25,064 nt of DNA from JBMZCV01 sp049613665 (GCA_049613665.1 JBMZCV010000060.1:1-25064); one strand, 5' to 3'; counted from the stretch's first letter, positions 1 through 8,667 are shown. Made by a program: numbers and translations. Notes: generated by a model from the letters alone, not told the origin.

Positions 1-112
1 ATGATACGATGAATTTGTTTTTTCTAAGCTAAAAGAAAAATATTTCTAATAGCTCCTACATGAAATGCAAAAATACTTCTCTAGTTTCAACTTTTCTGCT
101 TTTTTTGCAAAA

Positions 113-895
113 TTATAATTTTTTTTGTCTCAAATCACTAATAACATTTTCGTAATGTGAAATTTCATCACAATCTAGTTCATATTCGGCTTTTGGATAC
201 AAAACACGATAGTAAAAATCTTGTGCAATACTGCCTTGTTGTTCTCTATTGAAATCGCTAAAATTTTTATCTTTCAAACCCATTCCACCGCCATAATAAT
301 AGCCATCTGTGGCTTGAGCGTAGAGTGCTTCGCCTATATATTGGCTGCCGCCATTTTCCATTTGAGCAATATGCACTAGCTCGTGAATGAGCCACGCCAT
401 ATCTGCATTGCCTTGTTTGATATTTATTTTTCTGGTAAAATGAATGGTATAAAAAACGCAAATTCCCATCTGTTTAGAGCCTGCATTTTTAGCACCCAAT
501 TTTGCTATCAATGAATTTTCATCTATGCGAATTTTGTGGAGTGGCAAACTATCGTGAAAAACGAGCTGTGCTTCTGCAATTTCGGTTTCAGTCAGAGTTC
601 GTAGATTTGGCTTTGCGAAGTGCCAAAAAAAACTAAGCCATTCAGCAAAGCCAACAATATCAAACAATTTGAAAAAAAATTTGGATAGCCAAGCCGTAAA
701 AGGCAGCATGACTTTTGTTTTGGTAGGTTTTTGTAAGAATTGGAGAGAAAAATGAGGCAAAAAGCGAATTTGAAACAGATGTAGCAAAAAACTTTTTAGT
801 CGTTTGGGTACTTGTTTGGCAAAGCTTCGGAAGCATATAGCCAAATAATGTGATGAGTTTTTGATATGTTGAGCGATAAAAAATGTAGGTTTCAT
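113..895 (-). CDS. DUF4157-like HExxH putative metallopeptidase
   Basis: The 260-residue protein carries a zinc-peptidase motif HELVH at residues 171-175, followed by a Gly/Tyr-rich stretch (about 186-206) and an F-N-R-E-Q-Q segment at 215-220 whose Glu218 could be the third metal ligand. This order resembles DUF4157 and the 'vgr-related' proteins of proteobacteria, where HExxH is followed by an N-x-E-Q-Q helix (recalled from family knowledge, not searched). The first 95 residues are basic and aromatic-rich, with a possible hydrophobic segment around 63-92, so a membrane-associated N-terminus is possible. There is no clear signal peptide. I used the first ATG; Met63 is an alternative that would remove the basic leader. 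The gene is transcribed divergently from the LysE-type gene. Substrate and biological role are unknown; the peptidase assignment rests on the motif alone. Confidence 0.7.
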   Translation of the reverse strand: MKPTFFIAQHIKNSSHYLAICFRSFAKQVPKRLKSFLLHLFQIRFLPHFSLQFLQKPTKTKVMLPFTAWLSKFFFKLFDIVGFAEWLSFFWHFAKPNLRTLTETEIAEAQLVFHDSLPLHKIRIDENSLIAKLGAKNAGSKQMGICVFYTIHFTRKINIKQGNADMAWLIHELVHIAQMENGGSQYIGEALYAQATDGYYYGGGMGLKDKNFSDFNREQQGSIAQDFYYRVLYPKAEYELDCDEISHYENVISDLRQKKL

Positions 896-1079
896 GTAAG
901 ATATATAATTTTTCTCTTTCCAAAATTCAAAAAAACAAACTTATTTTCATTAAATCTAATTTTTGCTTGTATATTTGACAATGATTCTATCATTATTTGA
1001 AAACCTGTCTGGTTTAATAAAATAAATAATGAGAAAATAAACCGAAAACTCCTTATTATTTATAGCTAACCTTTTTTTT

Positions 1080-1730
1080 ATGTCAATTGCATTTATATAT
1101 TATTTCATAATTGGTATGGTCATCAGTTTTCTCGGCACTGTTCCGTTTGGCCCTATCAATTTGTCAGTTATAGATACGAGTTTTGAAAAAGGCTTTCGAG
1201 CAGGTTTCACGATGGCCATTGCAGCCGCTATTATCGAAGTTTTTCAATCTTCTATCGCTTTTCTTTTTGGTCGAATGCTTACTGCACAACTCGAAGATAG
1301 CATTATTTTTCGCTTGATAGTGATTGCTGTTTTGATAGGTTTTGGGCTATATTTTTTGCTAAAAAGCTACAAAAAGCGAGATACGAAAAAACGCAAATCG
1401 TGGCTCAAAAAAGAACTATCGCCACTTTCAAAAGGCTTTTTAGTCGCTATTCTCAATCCGCAAGCCATGCCATATTGGACTATTGCTTTTGCTATGTTGG
1501 AATCCATCGAAATCATTGAAGTTTATCTATCGCCAGCCTGCACCGTAGCACTTATCGTAGGCATTTCGTTGGGCAAGTTGGCCTGTCTCACTTCGTATGC
1601 AGCCTTGAGCGTGATGATGGCCGAAAGAGTGCAAGGTATCAATGTTTTGTTAAACAGAGTAATGGCTTCTATTTTATTTATCGTAGGTTTGTTTCAAGGC
1701 ATCAAATTGTTTTGGGAAGAAAAAATATAA
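1080..1730 (+). CDS. LysE/RhtB-family amino-acid exporter-like membrane protein
   Basis: This is a 216-residue polytopic membrane protein with about six hydrophobic segments. The N-terminal helix contains the LysE-family signature P-F-G-P-I-N-L at residues 22-28, and the second half contains N-P-Q-A-M-P-Y-W at 126-133, matching the repeated N-P-x motif of the family. A basic loop (about 97-112) separates the halves. LysE/RhtB proteins export amino acids or related small molecules across the inner membrane; the substrate here cannot be read from the sequence. Length fits the family's usual 190-220 residues. The start is the ATG after a poly-T tract with no obvious ribosome-binding site. It is the first of three co-directional genes with small gaps (13 and 40 nt) leading to two glycosyltransferases, so co-transcription is likely. 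Confidence 0.85.
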   Translation: MSIAFIYYFIIGMVISFLGTVPFGPINLSVIDTSFEKGFRAGFTMAIAAAIIEVFQSSIAFLFGRMLTAQLEDSIIFRLIVIAVLIGFGLYFLLKSYKKRDTKKRKSWLKKELSPLSKGFLVAILNPQAMPYWTIAFAMLESIEIIEVYLSPACTVALIVGISLGKLACLTSYAALSVMMAERVQGINVLLNRVMASILFIVGLFQGIKLFWEEKI

Positions 1731-1743
1731 CAAATTAATTTAA

Positions 1744-2739
1744 ATGAAAATTCTAATCATTCGATTGAGTTCTATTGGCGATATTGTATTGACAACGCCA
1801 GCCATACGCTGTTTGAAACAACAAATAAAAGAAAGCGAAATTCATTTTTTGACCAAAAAAAGCTATGCTGCCGTTTTGCGATTCAATCCTTATATAGATA
1901 AACTTCATTTTTGGGAAAAGTCAGATAAAAAGAAGATTATCATAGGTTTACAATTAGAAAATTTTGATTATGTCATAGATTTGCATCACAATTTTCGGAC
2001 TTTTTCTATCAAAAAACAATTGAAAGCAAAAAGTTATTCTTTTTATAAAGCCAATGTAGAAAAGTATCTGATGGTGAGGCTAAAATGGGACAAACTGCCA
2101 AAACAGCATATTGTAGATAGATATTTGGCGACAGCCTCCGAGTTGGGTATAAAAAATGATAACAAATATTTAGATTATTTTATTTCTGAAAGTGATAAAA
2201 TAGAAATGTCGACTTATTTAGCTCCAGAAAACACAAAAAATTATATCGCTTTTGTGATTGGTGCAACATACTCGACAAAGCGATTGCCAATAGAAAAAAT
2301 GCTAGAAATATGTGAGCTTATCGAGCGGCCGATTGTGTTGTTGGGTGGCAGAGAGGAGGCGAAAGATGGCGAATATTTGGCACAAAAAATAGGTGGAAAA
2401 GTCGTGAATTTGTGTGGACATTTGCGGTTGAATCAGTCGGCTTCTGTCGTGCAGCAAGCCGCAAAAGTGATTAGCCACGATACAGGATTGATGCACATTG
2501 CGGCGGCCTTTCAAAAGCCAATTTTGTCGGTTTGGGGAAATACCATTCCTGAATTTGGTATGTATCCGTATTTGAACAAAACGCAGGCAGCGAAATCGAA
2601 AATGGTGCAAGTGCGAGATTTGCCTTGCCGTCCTTGCTCAAAAATAGGTTTTCAGAAATGTCCGAAAAAACATTTTGCGTGCATGAATCTCATTGACGTG
2701 AACGAAATAGCAGATTGGGCAAATGAAATTGATGGATAA
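1744..2739 (+). CDS. Glycosyltransferase family 9 (heptosyltransferase-like)
   Basis: The 331-residue cytoplasmic GT-B enzyme starts with the GT9 motif R-L-S-S-I-G-D-I-V-L-T-T-P-A at residues 7-20. The C-terminal nucleotide-sugar half has G-A-T-Y-S-T-K-R (173-180), L-L-G-G-R-E-E (199-205) and the strongly conserved H-D-T-G-L-M-H-I-A-A (245-254). GT9 enzymes transfer heptose or other sugars to lipopolysaccharide core or related acceptors. A four-Cys cluster (295, 298, 306, 313) near the C-terminus is common in Bacteroidota members and may bind a metal, which is inference. The start lies 13 nt after the LysE-type stop, and a GT-C membrane enzyme follows 40 nt downstream, so the unit probably serves envelope glycan synthesis. 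The exact donor and acceptor are not determinable. Confidence 0.9.
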   Translation: MKILIIRLSSIGDIVLTTPAIRCLKQQIKESEIHFLTKKSYAAVLRFNPYIDKLHFWEKSDKKKIIIGLQLENFDYVIDLHHNFRTFSIKKQLKAKSYSFYKANVEKYLMVRLKWDKLPKQHIVDRYLATASELGIKNDNKYLDYFISESDKIEMSTYLAPENTKNYIAFVIGATYSTKRLPIEKMLEICELIERPIVLLGGREEAKDGEYLAQKIGGKVVNLCGHLRLNQSASVVQQAAKVISHDTGLMHIAAAFQKPILSVWGNTIPEFGMYPYLNKTQAAKSKMVQVRDLPCRPCSKIGFQKCPKKHFACMNLIDVNEIADWANEIDG

Positions 2740-2779
2740 TATTTGTTTATTTTTCGTTACTATTTTTCAAAAATAAAAG

Positions 2780-4177
2780 ATGCTAGATACCAAAATAATA
2801 AAAACATTCCTTCCTTTAGGTGCAATGTTGATATTGACTTTTCTGCTACATACATATCTCGCTTTTTGGGTCGAAAGAACTGCTTTTAATGAAATAATAG
2901 CTTGTTATGCAATTTTATTTTTCATTTATATAGGCATTTATAAACTTGTCGATACGAAAAATATTTTCCTCATCACGGTTGGTTTTACCATTTTTATCCG
3001 CTTTTTGCTCATTTTTGCCGAGCCAGCTCTCACCGACGATTTTTACCGTTTTGTGTGGGACGGACACCTTTGGCTCGAAGGCATTAGCCCTTTTTTGGCT
3101 ACGCCTACACAACTCATCGAAAGCTGCCAAACTACTACACCGCTCATTTCCGCCAACTTTTGCGAACAGATGCTGCCGATATACGAAAACCTCAATTCGC
3201 CAGATTATTTTAGCATTTATCCACCTGTTTGCCAATGGATATTTGCATTTGGCGTTTGGTGCTTTCCAAATCATATGCTTGGAGCGGTGAGCATGATGAA
3301 GTTTTGTATTTTTTGCTTTGAATGTGGCAGCATTTATCTGATTTATAAACTCTTGTTGCAATTTGGTTTGCCTTATAAAAATACGATATTATATGTCCTC
3401 AATCCTTTGGTAATCATAGAGTTGTGCGGAAACTTGCACTTTGAAGCAGCCATGATTTTTTGTTTGCTTTATACAGTTTATACGTTAAAAGCCATTACAG
3501 AATCACAAAAATATTCACATTTCATTCAGTCTGCCATAGCAATGGCTTTGGCTTTTTGCTCAAAACTGATACCACTCATTTTTCTGCCTTTTTTTATCAG
3601 AAGACTAGGCTTAAAAAAGCTATTTTTGTATGTTTCAATTATGGCTTTTGTGAGTATTTTAGCATTTTCTTCTTTTCTAAATCTCAAAATAATCAATCAT
3701 TTATTGAGCAGCGTAGGCTTATATTTTCAATCTTTTGAGTTTAATGCAAGCATTTATTACTTGATTAGAGCAATAGGATTTTATATCACAGATTACAATA
3801 TTATTCATATTGCAGGAAAATTATTGGCGTTTTGCACCTTTTTCAGCATTTTTGCGATAGCATACAAAGAAAAAACTGTAACAAAGCAATCTTTATTACA
3901 GTTTTTTATGTGGGCTTTGTTTTTATATCTCGCCTTTGCTACCACGATTCATCCGTGGTATTTGTGTGCGTTGGTTGCGTTTTCTGTTTTTACACCATTT
4001 CGTTTTCCTATCGTTTGGTCGGCAGTTGTTATATTGAGTTATTACACTTATATTTCTACTGATTATGCCGAAAATATATGGTTTGTTATTTTTGAATACT
4101 TGGTAGTATATGCTTATTTAGCCTATGAACTTTGGAAAAACAACTATTCTCGGTTTAACAAAAGAAACTTTTTTTGA
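2780..4177 (+). CDS. GT-C type polytopic membrane glycosyltransferase (mannosyltransferase-like)
   Basis: The 465-residue protein has around 10-12 predicted membrane segments. The first large periplasmic loop contains L-T-D-D-F-Y-R-F-V-W-D-G at residues 84-95, the acidic-pair motif of polyprenyl-phosphate-sugar-dependent GT-C enzymes (DUF2029/GT87 and related), followed by D-Y-F-S-I-Y-P-P at 142-149, which fits the conserved Y-P-P element. Such enzymes take a sugar from a polyprenyl-phosphate carrier and add it to a glycan or protein on the periplasmic face. The start ATG follows an A-rich, weakly purine tract. The last codons and the TGA stop fall inside the left edge of a dispersed repeat (family A), so the native C-terminus may have been altered by repeat insertion. 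'Mannosyltransferase' is a common database label for this group and is not proven here. Confidence 0.8.
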   Translation: MLDTKIIKTFLPLGAMLILTFLLHTYLAFWVERTAFNEIIACYAILFFIYIGIYKLVDTKNIFLITVGFTIFIRFLLIFAEPALTDDFYRFVWDGHLWLEGISPFLATPTQLIESCQTTTPLISANFCEQMLPIYENLNSPDYFSIYPPVCQWIFAFGVWCFPNHMLGAVSMMKFCIFCFECGSIYLIYKLLLQFGLPYKNTILYVLNPLVIIELCGNLHFEAAMIFCLLYTVYTLKAITESQKYSHFIQSAIAMALAFCSKLIPLIFLPFFIRRLGLKKLFLYVSIMAFVSILAFSSFLNLKIINHLLSSVGLYFQSFEFNASIYYLIRAIGFYITDYNIIHIAGKLLAFCTFFSIFAIAYKEKTVTKQSLLQFFMWALFLYLAFATTIHPWYLCALVAFSVFTPFRFPIVWSAVVILSYYTYISTDYAENIWFVIFEYLVVYAYLAYELWKNNYSRFNKRNFF

Positions 4178-4276
4178 TAGGGGAAATATACTATTTTTCA
4201 GTTCAAAAGGCCATAAAAATAGGAAATATTGGTCTCCTTAGCCTAAAAAAATAGTATGTTTAAACTTTTGATAAAA
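4160..4276 (+). repeat. Family A dispersed palindromic repeat, copy A1
   Basis: Arms at 4183-4197 and 4247-4261 pair almost perfectly (stem around ATACTATTTTT / AAAAATAGTAT, one T-G wobble). The inner segment has TTCAAAAGGC and ends with a TTGATAAAA tail, as in the copies near 12179, 15349 and, inverted, 23341. It lies between two convergent genes and overlaps the end of the upstream reading frame. Confidence 0.85.
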
Positions 4277-4346
4277 AAAGGCCTTAAAAACTAATTGCTG
4301 ATGATTTTTTTCAGAAAAAAGAAAAAATACAAATAATTCTCGGCAC

Positions 4347-5189
4347 TTAAACCTCTTTTCGTTTCCACCATTCTGGGTCGGTGCTAGTTTTGTGAGCTTG
4401 TTTTCTATTGCTCAAACTCGAAAAAAAGGTATATCCTATTTGCTGTTCTACTGCTTCGACAGGCATAGCATAGTCCCAGATTTGGCGAGCAGAAACATCT
4501 TCATTTGGAAAAATAAAACCTAAAAAACGCTTGTGTTTGGGTGCATAAATGACCTTGTAAAAAGCTGTTGGAACAGAAATATTTTTAATTTTTTGAGGCT
4601 TACTATCAAAAATAGGCCCTGTAACAATGACCAAACGACCTTTTTCGTGTGTCCAATTTCTGATATGATTTTCCAAACTACGCCACCCTTTTCGGTTCAA
4701 GCCGCTATTTTGAAAAGCAATATTGCTCATCGCAAAAGTTTCGGCACTACTTTTATGGTTGAAATCTACGGAAGCATAGGGTGCAAGATGGCCTTTGTCG
4801 TAGCCAGAACCACGAAAATCTTTGGGTGAAACTCTATATTTTTCAGGAATAGCTTCATCGGCATAAAACTCGTCACGTCTATCTATTTCGACACCCACCG
4901 AAAAACGAGAAACAATATATGAAACCCACAAAGCATTGCGATGTTCGTAATGATAGCCTAAGCTATATCCTCGTCGGTCGATGACTTTATCGGTTTTGCA
5001 GGGTTCGCCATATCGTTTGTGATTGCGAAGCGAAAACCACCACGAATATAGCTTAAAACTATTTGGCAAGACTTCAAATGTGAGCCAATGATAAAATGCC
5101 ATGCCTGCCACAAATGACAAAACGATAGCGATAATTACCCACAAATTTATTGCAAGCGACTGATTAAATAACTCAAAATATATTTTCAT
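4347..5189 (-). CDS. Membrane-anchored DNA/RNA non-specific endonuclease (NUC1/EndoG type)
   Basis: The 280-residue protein has one N-terminal membrane segment (about 15-34) followed by a beta-beta-alpha-metal nuclease domain. The catalytic motif D-K-G-H-L-A-P (131-137, His134 as general base) is a conservative variant of the canonical D-R-G-H. The expected metal-site helix follows: S-N-I-A-F-Q-N (155-161), then L-N-R-K-G-W-R-S-L-E-N (164-174). The family cleaves single- and double-stranded DNA and RNA without sequence specificity. The single anchor predicts a periplasmic or external catalytic domain, which suits nutrient scavenging or degradation of incoming DNA (inference). It is the third gene of a minus-strand set, 15 nt after the MFS exporter gene. 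All core residues are present, so it is probably active. Confidence 0.9.
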   Translation of the reverse strand: MKIYFELFNQSLAINLWVIIAIVLSFVAGMAFYHWLTFEVLPNSFKLYSWWFSLRNHKRYGEPCKTDKVIDRRGYSLGYHYEHRNALWVSYIVSRFSVGVEIDRRDEFYADEAIPEKYRVSPKDFRGSGYDKGHLAPYASVDFNHKSSAETFAMSNIAFQNSGLNRKGWRSLENHIRNWTHEKGRLVIVTGPIFDSKPQKIKNISVPTAFYKVIYAPKHKRFLGFIFPNEDVSARQIWDYAMPVEAVEQQIGYTFFSSLSNRKQAHKTSTDPEWWKRKEV

Positions 5190-5204
5190 ATTTTTACTTT
5201 TATC

Positions 5205-6500
5205 CTACGATGGAAGACTTGTTTTTGATTGCTCTTTTATTTTCAAATTGACCAAGTCTTTGTAATAATATGTTAGAATAGCTGCTGCAACCAAACAACA
5301 AGCACCAAGCAGACCAAAAGAATAATGTATGTTTTCGATAAAAAAAACGCTAGAGCAAATAGCGATAAAGGCCATTCGCAACAAGACATTGATAATTTGA
5401 AAAATACTTTGCACACGACCCAACACTTGATTTGGAACATGTGTAAACATATAAGTAACACGCATGATTCTAGAGCCTGAGTTGGCCAAGCCAAAAAATA
5501 CCATGATGAGATAAAATCCCATTTCACCTCGATAAAAAACAAGCACAAACAAACAAGTAGCCGTGACGCAAGTCATTATGATACTGCCTAGCACTCTGCT
5601 GGCGTTTCGAAAAAAGTAGGCAATAGAAAGACCTGAAAAGACTGCTCCTAGCGAAAAAGCCATATCGCTAAGTGCAAAAACGCCTGCTCCTGCATGTAAA
5701 TAGCTTTTTACAAAATTGGGCATTAGTACAAAGTTGAGCAACATCGTGACTACAAAAACGAAATAGGCAGCATTTCCAAAAATGAAAACAAGTGAATTTT
5801 CCTTGAGAAATTGAACTCCCACTTTAAAACGCTTTACCAAATGGCTTTTTTCTTTTTTTCTAATCGCTACGGCTTGATAATGAATAGGAAATATCAAGAA
5901 AAAAGAGAGGAGGTAAGTGCAGCCATCTAGCAAAAATACTTCGTGCAAACTCCAAGCTTCGATGCTAAAAGGTATGTTAAATTGCCAACCTAACAAACTC
6001 TGTTCGCCGCTTTGTATGCCAGCCAGCAAAATAGCACCCAAACCGCCAGCCGTTACATTGGTTATTTGCCCCTGAATTTCGAGATAAGAAGTGATACGGC
6101 TATAATGCTCTTTATCCGTAATTTCTTGCACAAAAGCATATAATGCTGGATAGTGTATATTGTAGGTAAAAAAAGTGGTAGCAAACACAAGCCCTGCCAA
6201 AAATATAGGTACATGACCAAAATAAAAACCAAAAGCTGCAATACTCAATAGCCATATGGTGCCAATGGAAGTTTCGGCCAAAAATATATTTTTTCGGTTA
6301 AATCTATCGACGAGTGTGCCAGCATACAAACCCCAAAACAAAGAAATGGCATTGACAGCCAAATAAATGCTTCCCCAAAGAACAGGCTGCTCCAAAATAT
6401 CGACAAAGTACCAAGGAATGGCCAGCATACTCAAACCTTGAGCAAAACCCGAAATAGTGTTGGCTATAAAAAGCCGAATAATAGCTTGTTTGTTTCTCAA
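5205..6500 (-). CDS. MFS transporter, MFS_3/DHA3-type efflux pump-like
   Basis: The 431-residue protein has about 12 hydrophobic segments. The cytoplasmic loop between helices 2 and 3 has G-T-L-V-D-R-F-N-R-K at residues 61-70, matching MFS motif A (G-x-x-x-D-R-x-x-R-K). A longer loop near 205-225 (basic, K-K-E-K) separates the two six-helix halves. The overall pattern resembles the macrolide-efflux/enterobactin-exporter branch (DHA3). Substrate cannot be predicted. The start is the ATG 12 nt after the stop of the upstream small gene, and the nuclease gene follows 15 nt downstream, so the three genes are very probably co-transcribed. Confidence 0.85.
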   Translation of the reverse strand: MRNKQAIIRLFIANTISGFAQGLSMLAIPWYFVDILEQPVLWGSIYLAVNAISLFWGLYAGTLVDRFNRKNIFLAETSIGTIWLLSIAAFGFYFGHVPIFLAGLVFATTFFTYNIHYPALYAFVQEITDKEHYSRITSYLEIQGQITNVTAGGLGAILLAGIQSGEQSLLGWQFNIPFSIEAWSLHEVFLLDGCTYLLSFFLIFPIHYQAVAIRKKEKSHLVKRFKVGVQFLKENSLVFIFGNAAYFVFVVTMLLNFVLMPNFVKSYLHAGAGVFALSDMAFSLGAVFSGLSIAYFFRNASRVLGSIIMTCVTATCLFVLVFYRGEMGFYLIMVFFGLANSGSRIMRVTYMFTHVPNQVLGRVQSIFQIINVLLRMAFIAICSSVFFIENIHYSFGLLGACCLVAAAILTYYYKDLVNLKIKEQSKTSLPS

Positions 6501-6512
6501 TACATTGTGTTT

Positions 6513-6947
6513 TTAAGTAATTGGATTTTGCTTAATGCTAATTTCAAAATCTTCTTCATTTTTGTTATAAAAAAACTTTTGACGCACATCCGCTTCCGTA
6601 TATTCATAAAAATAGGACGTATGTAAGCGGTCATTTTTTTCGTTTTTGTTTCGCCAACTCACAGTATAAGAGTTTTTGTCGACATTCTGGCGACTTTGTT
6701 CTAAGTATTGCATCATTTTTTCTAACACATCAATAGAGCTAGTACCATTGGTTTTGTGTAGCAAAAATATCTCGTCATTCAAAGCATTTTTTGTATATAA
6801 ATCTAAACTAATGCTATTGTGTTCATCATCAATATTTACATGATAATCAAAATGTACGGTATTTCGATTGTCGCTAAATATTTTTGTAATAATTTTGCTT
6901 TCCAACTGAATTCTTTTTGATTTCTTACGATTGGCTTTTTTACTCAT
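6513..6947 (-). CDS. Small hypothetical protein, 144 residues
   Basis: I do not recognise the family. The N-terminus is strongly basic (M-S-K-K-A-N-R-K-K-S-K-R); the remainder alternates polar strands and acidic segments, with no signal peptide, membrane helix or cysteine cluster. It looks like a soluble cytoplasmic alpha/beta protein. It is real rather than a shadow reading frame because it fills the gap before the MFS gene on the same strand (12-nt spacing), its codon use resembles its neighbours, and no competing frame exists. It is first in the three-gene unit with the exporter and nuclease. A truncated family-B repeat lies just upstream. Confidence 0.65.
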   Translation of the reverse strand: MSKKANRKKSKRIQLESKIITKIFSDNRNTVHFDYHVNIDDEHNSISLDLYTKNALNDEIFLLHKTNGTSSIDVLEKMMQYLEQSRQNVDKNSYTVSWRNKNEKNDRLHTSYFYEYTEADVRQKFFYNKNEEDFEISIKQNPIT

Positions 6948-6975
6948 TATATTAATATTTTTTTATTGAAAATCA

Positions 6976-7015
6976 AAGATGATTTGGTCGTTTATTCAAG
7001 AGTGCTTGGCACTCA
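6976..7015 (-). repeat. Family B dispersed repeat, truncated copy B1
   Basis: Only the end with GGTCGTTTATTCAAGAGTGC followed by TTGGCACT is clear; it corresponds to the last 40 bp of the full copy at 10069-10173. It lies 30-70 nt upstream of the small gene starting at 6947. Confidence 0.6.
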
Positions 7016-7070
7016 GTTACAAACAATGTTACAAAAAAATAGTTTATGAAGTGGCCAAAATAGGATTATT

Positions 7071-8615
7071 TTACATGACCTTTATAAAAAAAACAGTATT
7101 TTGCAATGTTTTTACCTGTTCAGTTCTGTCTTTTCCTTTGAGTTGATTGCTGGTAGGCAAAATGACTCTCTCGGGCAAAAGTTCGATGAGATTTAAGACA
7201 TATCGGCTTTTGATAGCATAGGTAGCACTTTCGGCTTTCGAGTGCTTGGCTTTGATAATACCGATGAGGTTGCCATCTCTATCAAACAAAGGGCCACCAC
7301 TATTGCCAGGGTGTACAGGTACGGTTAGTTGATAGGTAGAAACATCATTTTTGTAGCCTGTTTTTGAACTGATAGTGCCATCTGTGAGTTTTATGTTTTC
7401 GCCCATAGTGCGACTCAACGGAAAACCAAGTGTAAATGCTGGTTCGCCAATATCTGCAATACTCGATTTGAAAGCATAAGGAATATTTGACAAACCTTCA
7501 AAGTTCCAATCCGTAATTTTTAGTACCGCCAAGTCGGTCATTTTATCACTTATCATAAGGTCGGCACTATATTTTTTGAGATGCCCATTGATAGTGGCAC
7601 TAACCTCAAAAAAGTTGCCACCTGCCACAACATGATTATTCGTCACGATATAGCCTTCCTTGGAAATAGCTATGCCAGAACCCGTAGCCAAAACAGGCAT
7701 ACTGTTGCTTTCAAATACTTTTTTAGGATATAGTTTGAAATAATTTTCTGGCTGCCTATCGTCGGCAAACGTAAAATGCAACATATTTTTTGGGTCATAA
7801 GCCATATAAACCTTTTCGGCAGGTGTTTTGTCGGCATTTTTCCAAATGACTTGATAAAAATTTTGCGTTTCGGTAGGTTCAATACTAGCAATTAATTCGC
7901 CTTGTTTCCAATCCTCTTTGTTGTTTGCACCACTCATATAAATAGCGTCATAGCCATTTGCATCATTTTTTACTACACCGATTCGGTAAGAAACTTTGTT
8001 GGCCGTGCCAGCCAACATTTTTTCATAAATGCCTTCTATCACATCATGCGTTGCCTTATAGTATTGTTTCAAAGTAGGCTCATTCCAATCAGTCATTTTT
8101 TTGGGCAAACTCAACCGATTTTTTTTGTGGTAGGTTCTTTTTTCATTATACATGTTTTGCCAAACCGTATATATTTTATCTAGCAGATAAGGATCATTAT
8201 AAAGGGTATCATTAGATGCAAACTTAAACTCATCTGCCAAACAAGAGCGATAAATAATAGAATGATTGGTAAAATAAGTTTTAGACATGTTCGTTTGAAT
8301 AGATATATGAGCAATATCACACAAAGAAGGAACGGTTTGCAATAGCTTTTGCTTTTCGGCAGTCGTAATTGCTATTTTTTGAAAGCCTATCTCTTTTAAG
8401 TAACTTTTGAAATGTTCTAAAAAAATACTTTCTGTTTCATCAACTTTTTTCTGTTCTGCTTCGTTTAGTTCAATAGAAGCAAATTTTACGCCTGATATAA
8501 AAGTAGCAAAGGAAATTTTTTGTTGGGTATGTTGTGCCAATAAATCTGGCATTGCATTTCCGATATAGCAAGCAAATATACAAAGTAAAAAATAGTATAT
8601 ACGCATCATGAGCAT
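7071..8615 (-). CDS. Secreted trypsin-like (S1C/DegP-type) serine protease without PDZ domain
   Basis: With the start at 8615 the protein has 514 residues. It begins with a signal peptide (hydrophobic about 5-20, likely cleavage near L-L-A-Q at about 25-28). A roughly 280-residue N-terminal region of unknown fold follows, with Cys pairs. The C-terminal chymotrypsin-like domain has the catalytic triad: T-N-N-H-V-V (His328), D-L-A-V-L-K (Asp361) and P-G-N-S-G-G-P-L (Ser439). There is no PDZ domain; the tail (S-N-Q-L-K-G...) is one I recall from Bacteroidota trypsin-like proteases. An in-frame ATG at 8726 would add 37 residues, but that extension lies within a family-B repeat and spoils the signal peptide, so I prefer 8615 (8609 and 8606 are close alternatives). 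Likely role: periplasmic or outer-membrane protein quality control or regulated proteolysis. Confidence 0.88.
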   Translation of the reverse strand: MLMMRIYYFLLCIFACYIGNAMPDLLAQHTQQKISFATFISGVKFASIELNEAEQKKVDETESIFLEHFKSYLKEIGFQKIAITTAEKQKLLQTVPSLCDIAHISIQTNMSKTYFTNHSIIYRSCLADEFKFASNDTLYNDPYLLDKIYTVWQNMYNEKRTYHKKNRLSLPKKMTDWNEPTLKQYYKATHDVIEGIYEKMLAGTANKVSYRIGVVKNDANGYDAIYMSGANNKEDWKQGELIASIEPTETQNFYQVIWKNADKTPAEKVYMAYDPKNMLHFTFADDRQPENYFKLYPKKVFESNSMPVLATGSGIAISKEGYIVTNNHVVAGGNFFEVSATINGHLKKYSADLMISDKMTDLAVLKITDWNFEGLSNIPYAFKSSIADIGEPAFTLGFPLSRTMGENIKLTDGTISSKTGYKNDVSTYQLTVPVHPGNSGGPLFDRDGNLIGIIKAKHSKAESATYAIKSRYVLNLIELLPERVILPTSNQLKGKDRTEQVKTLQNTVFFIKVM

Positions 8616-8667
8616 TTTTTTATTGTTGAAAAAAAGAAAATTATTGTATTGAAAAAAAAATAGGAAG

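Noticed and set aside
2302..3361. Open frames opposite or within the GT9 and GT-C genes
   Set aside because: They are shadow frames: the GT9 and GT-C frames carry conserved motifs, whereas these show none.
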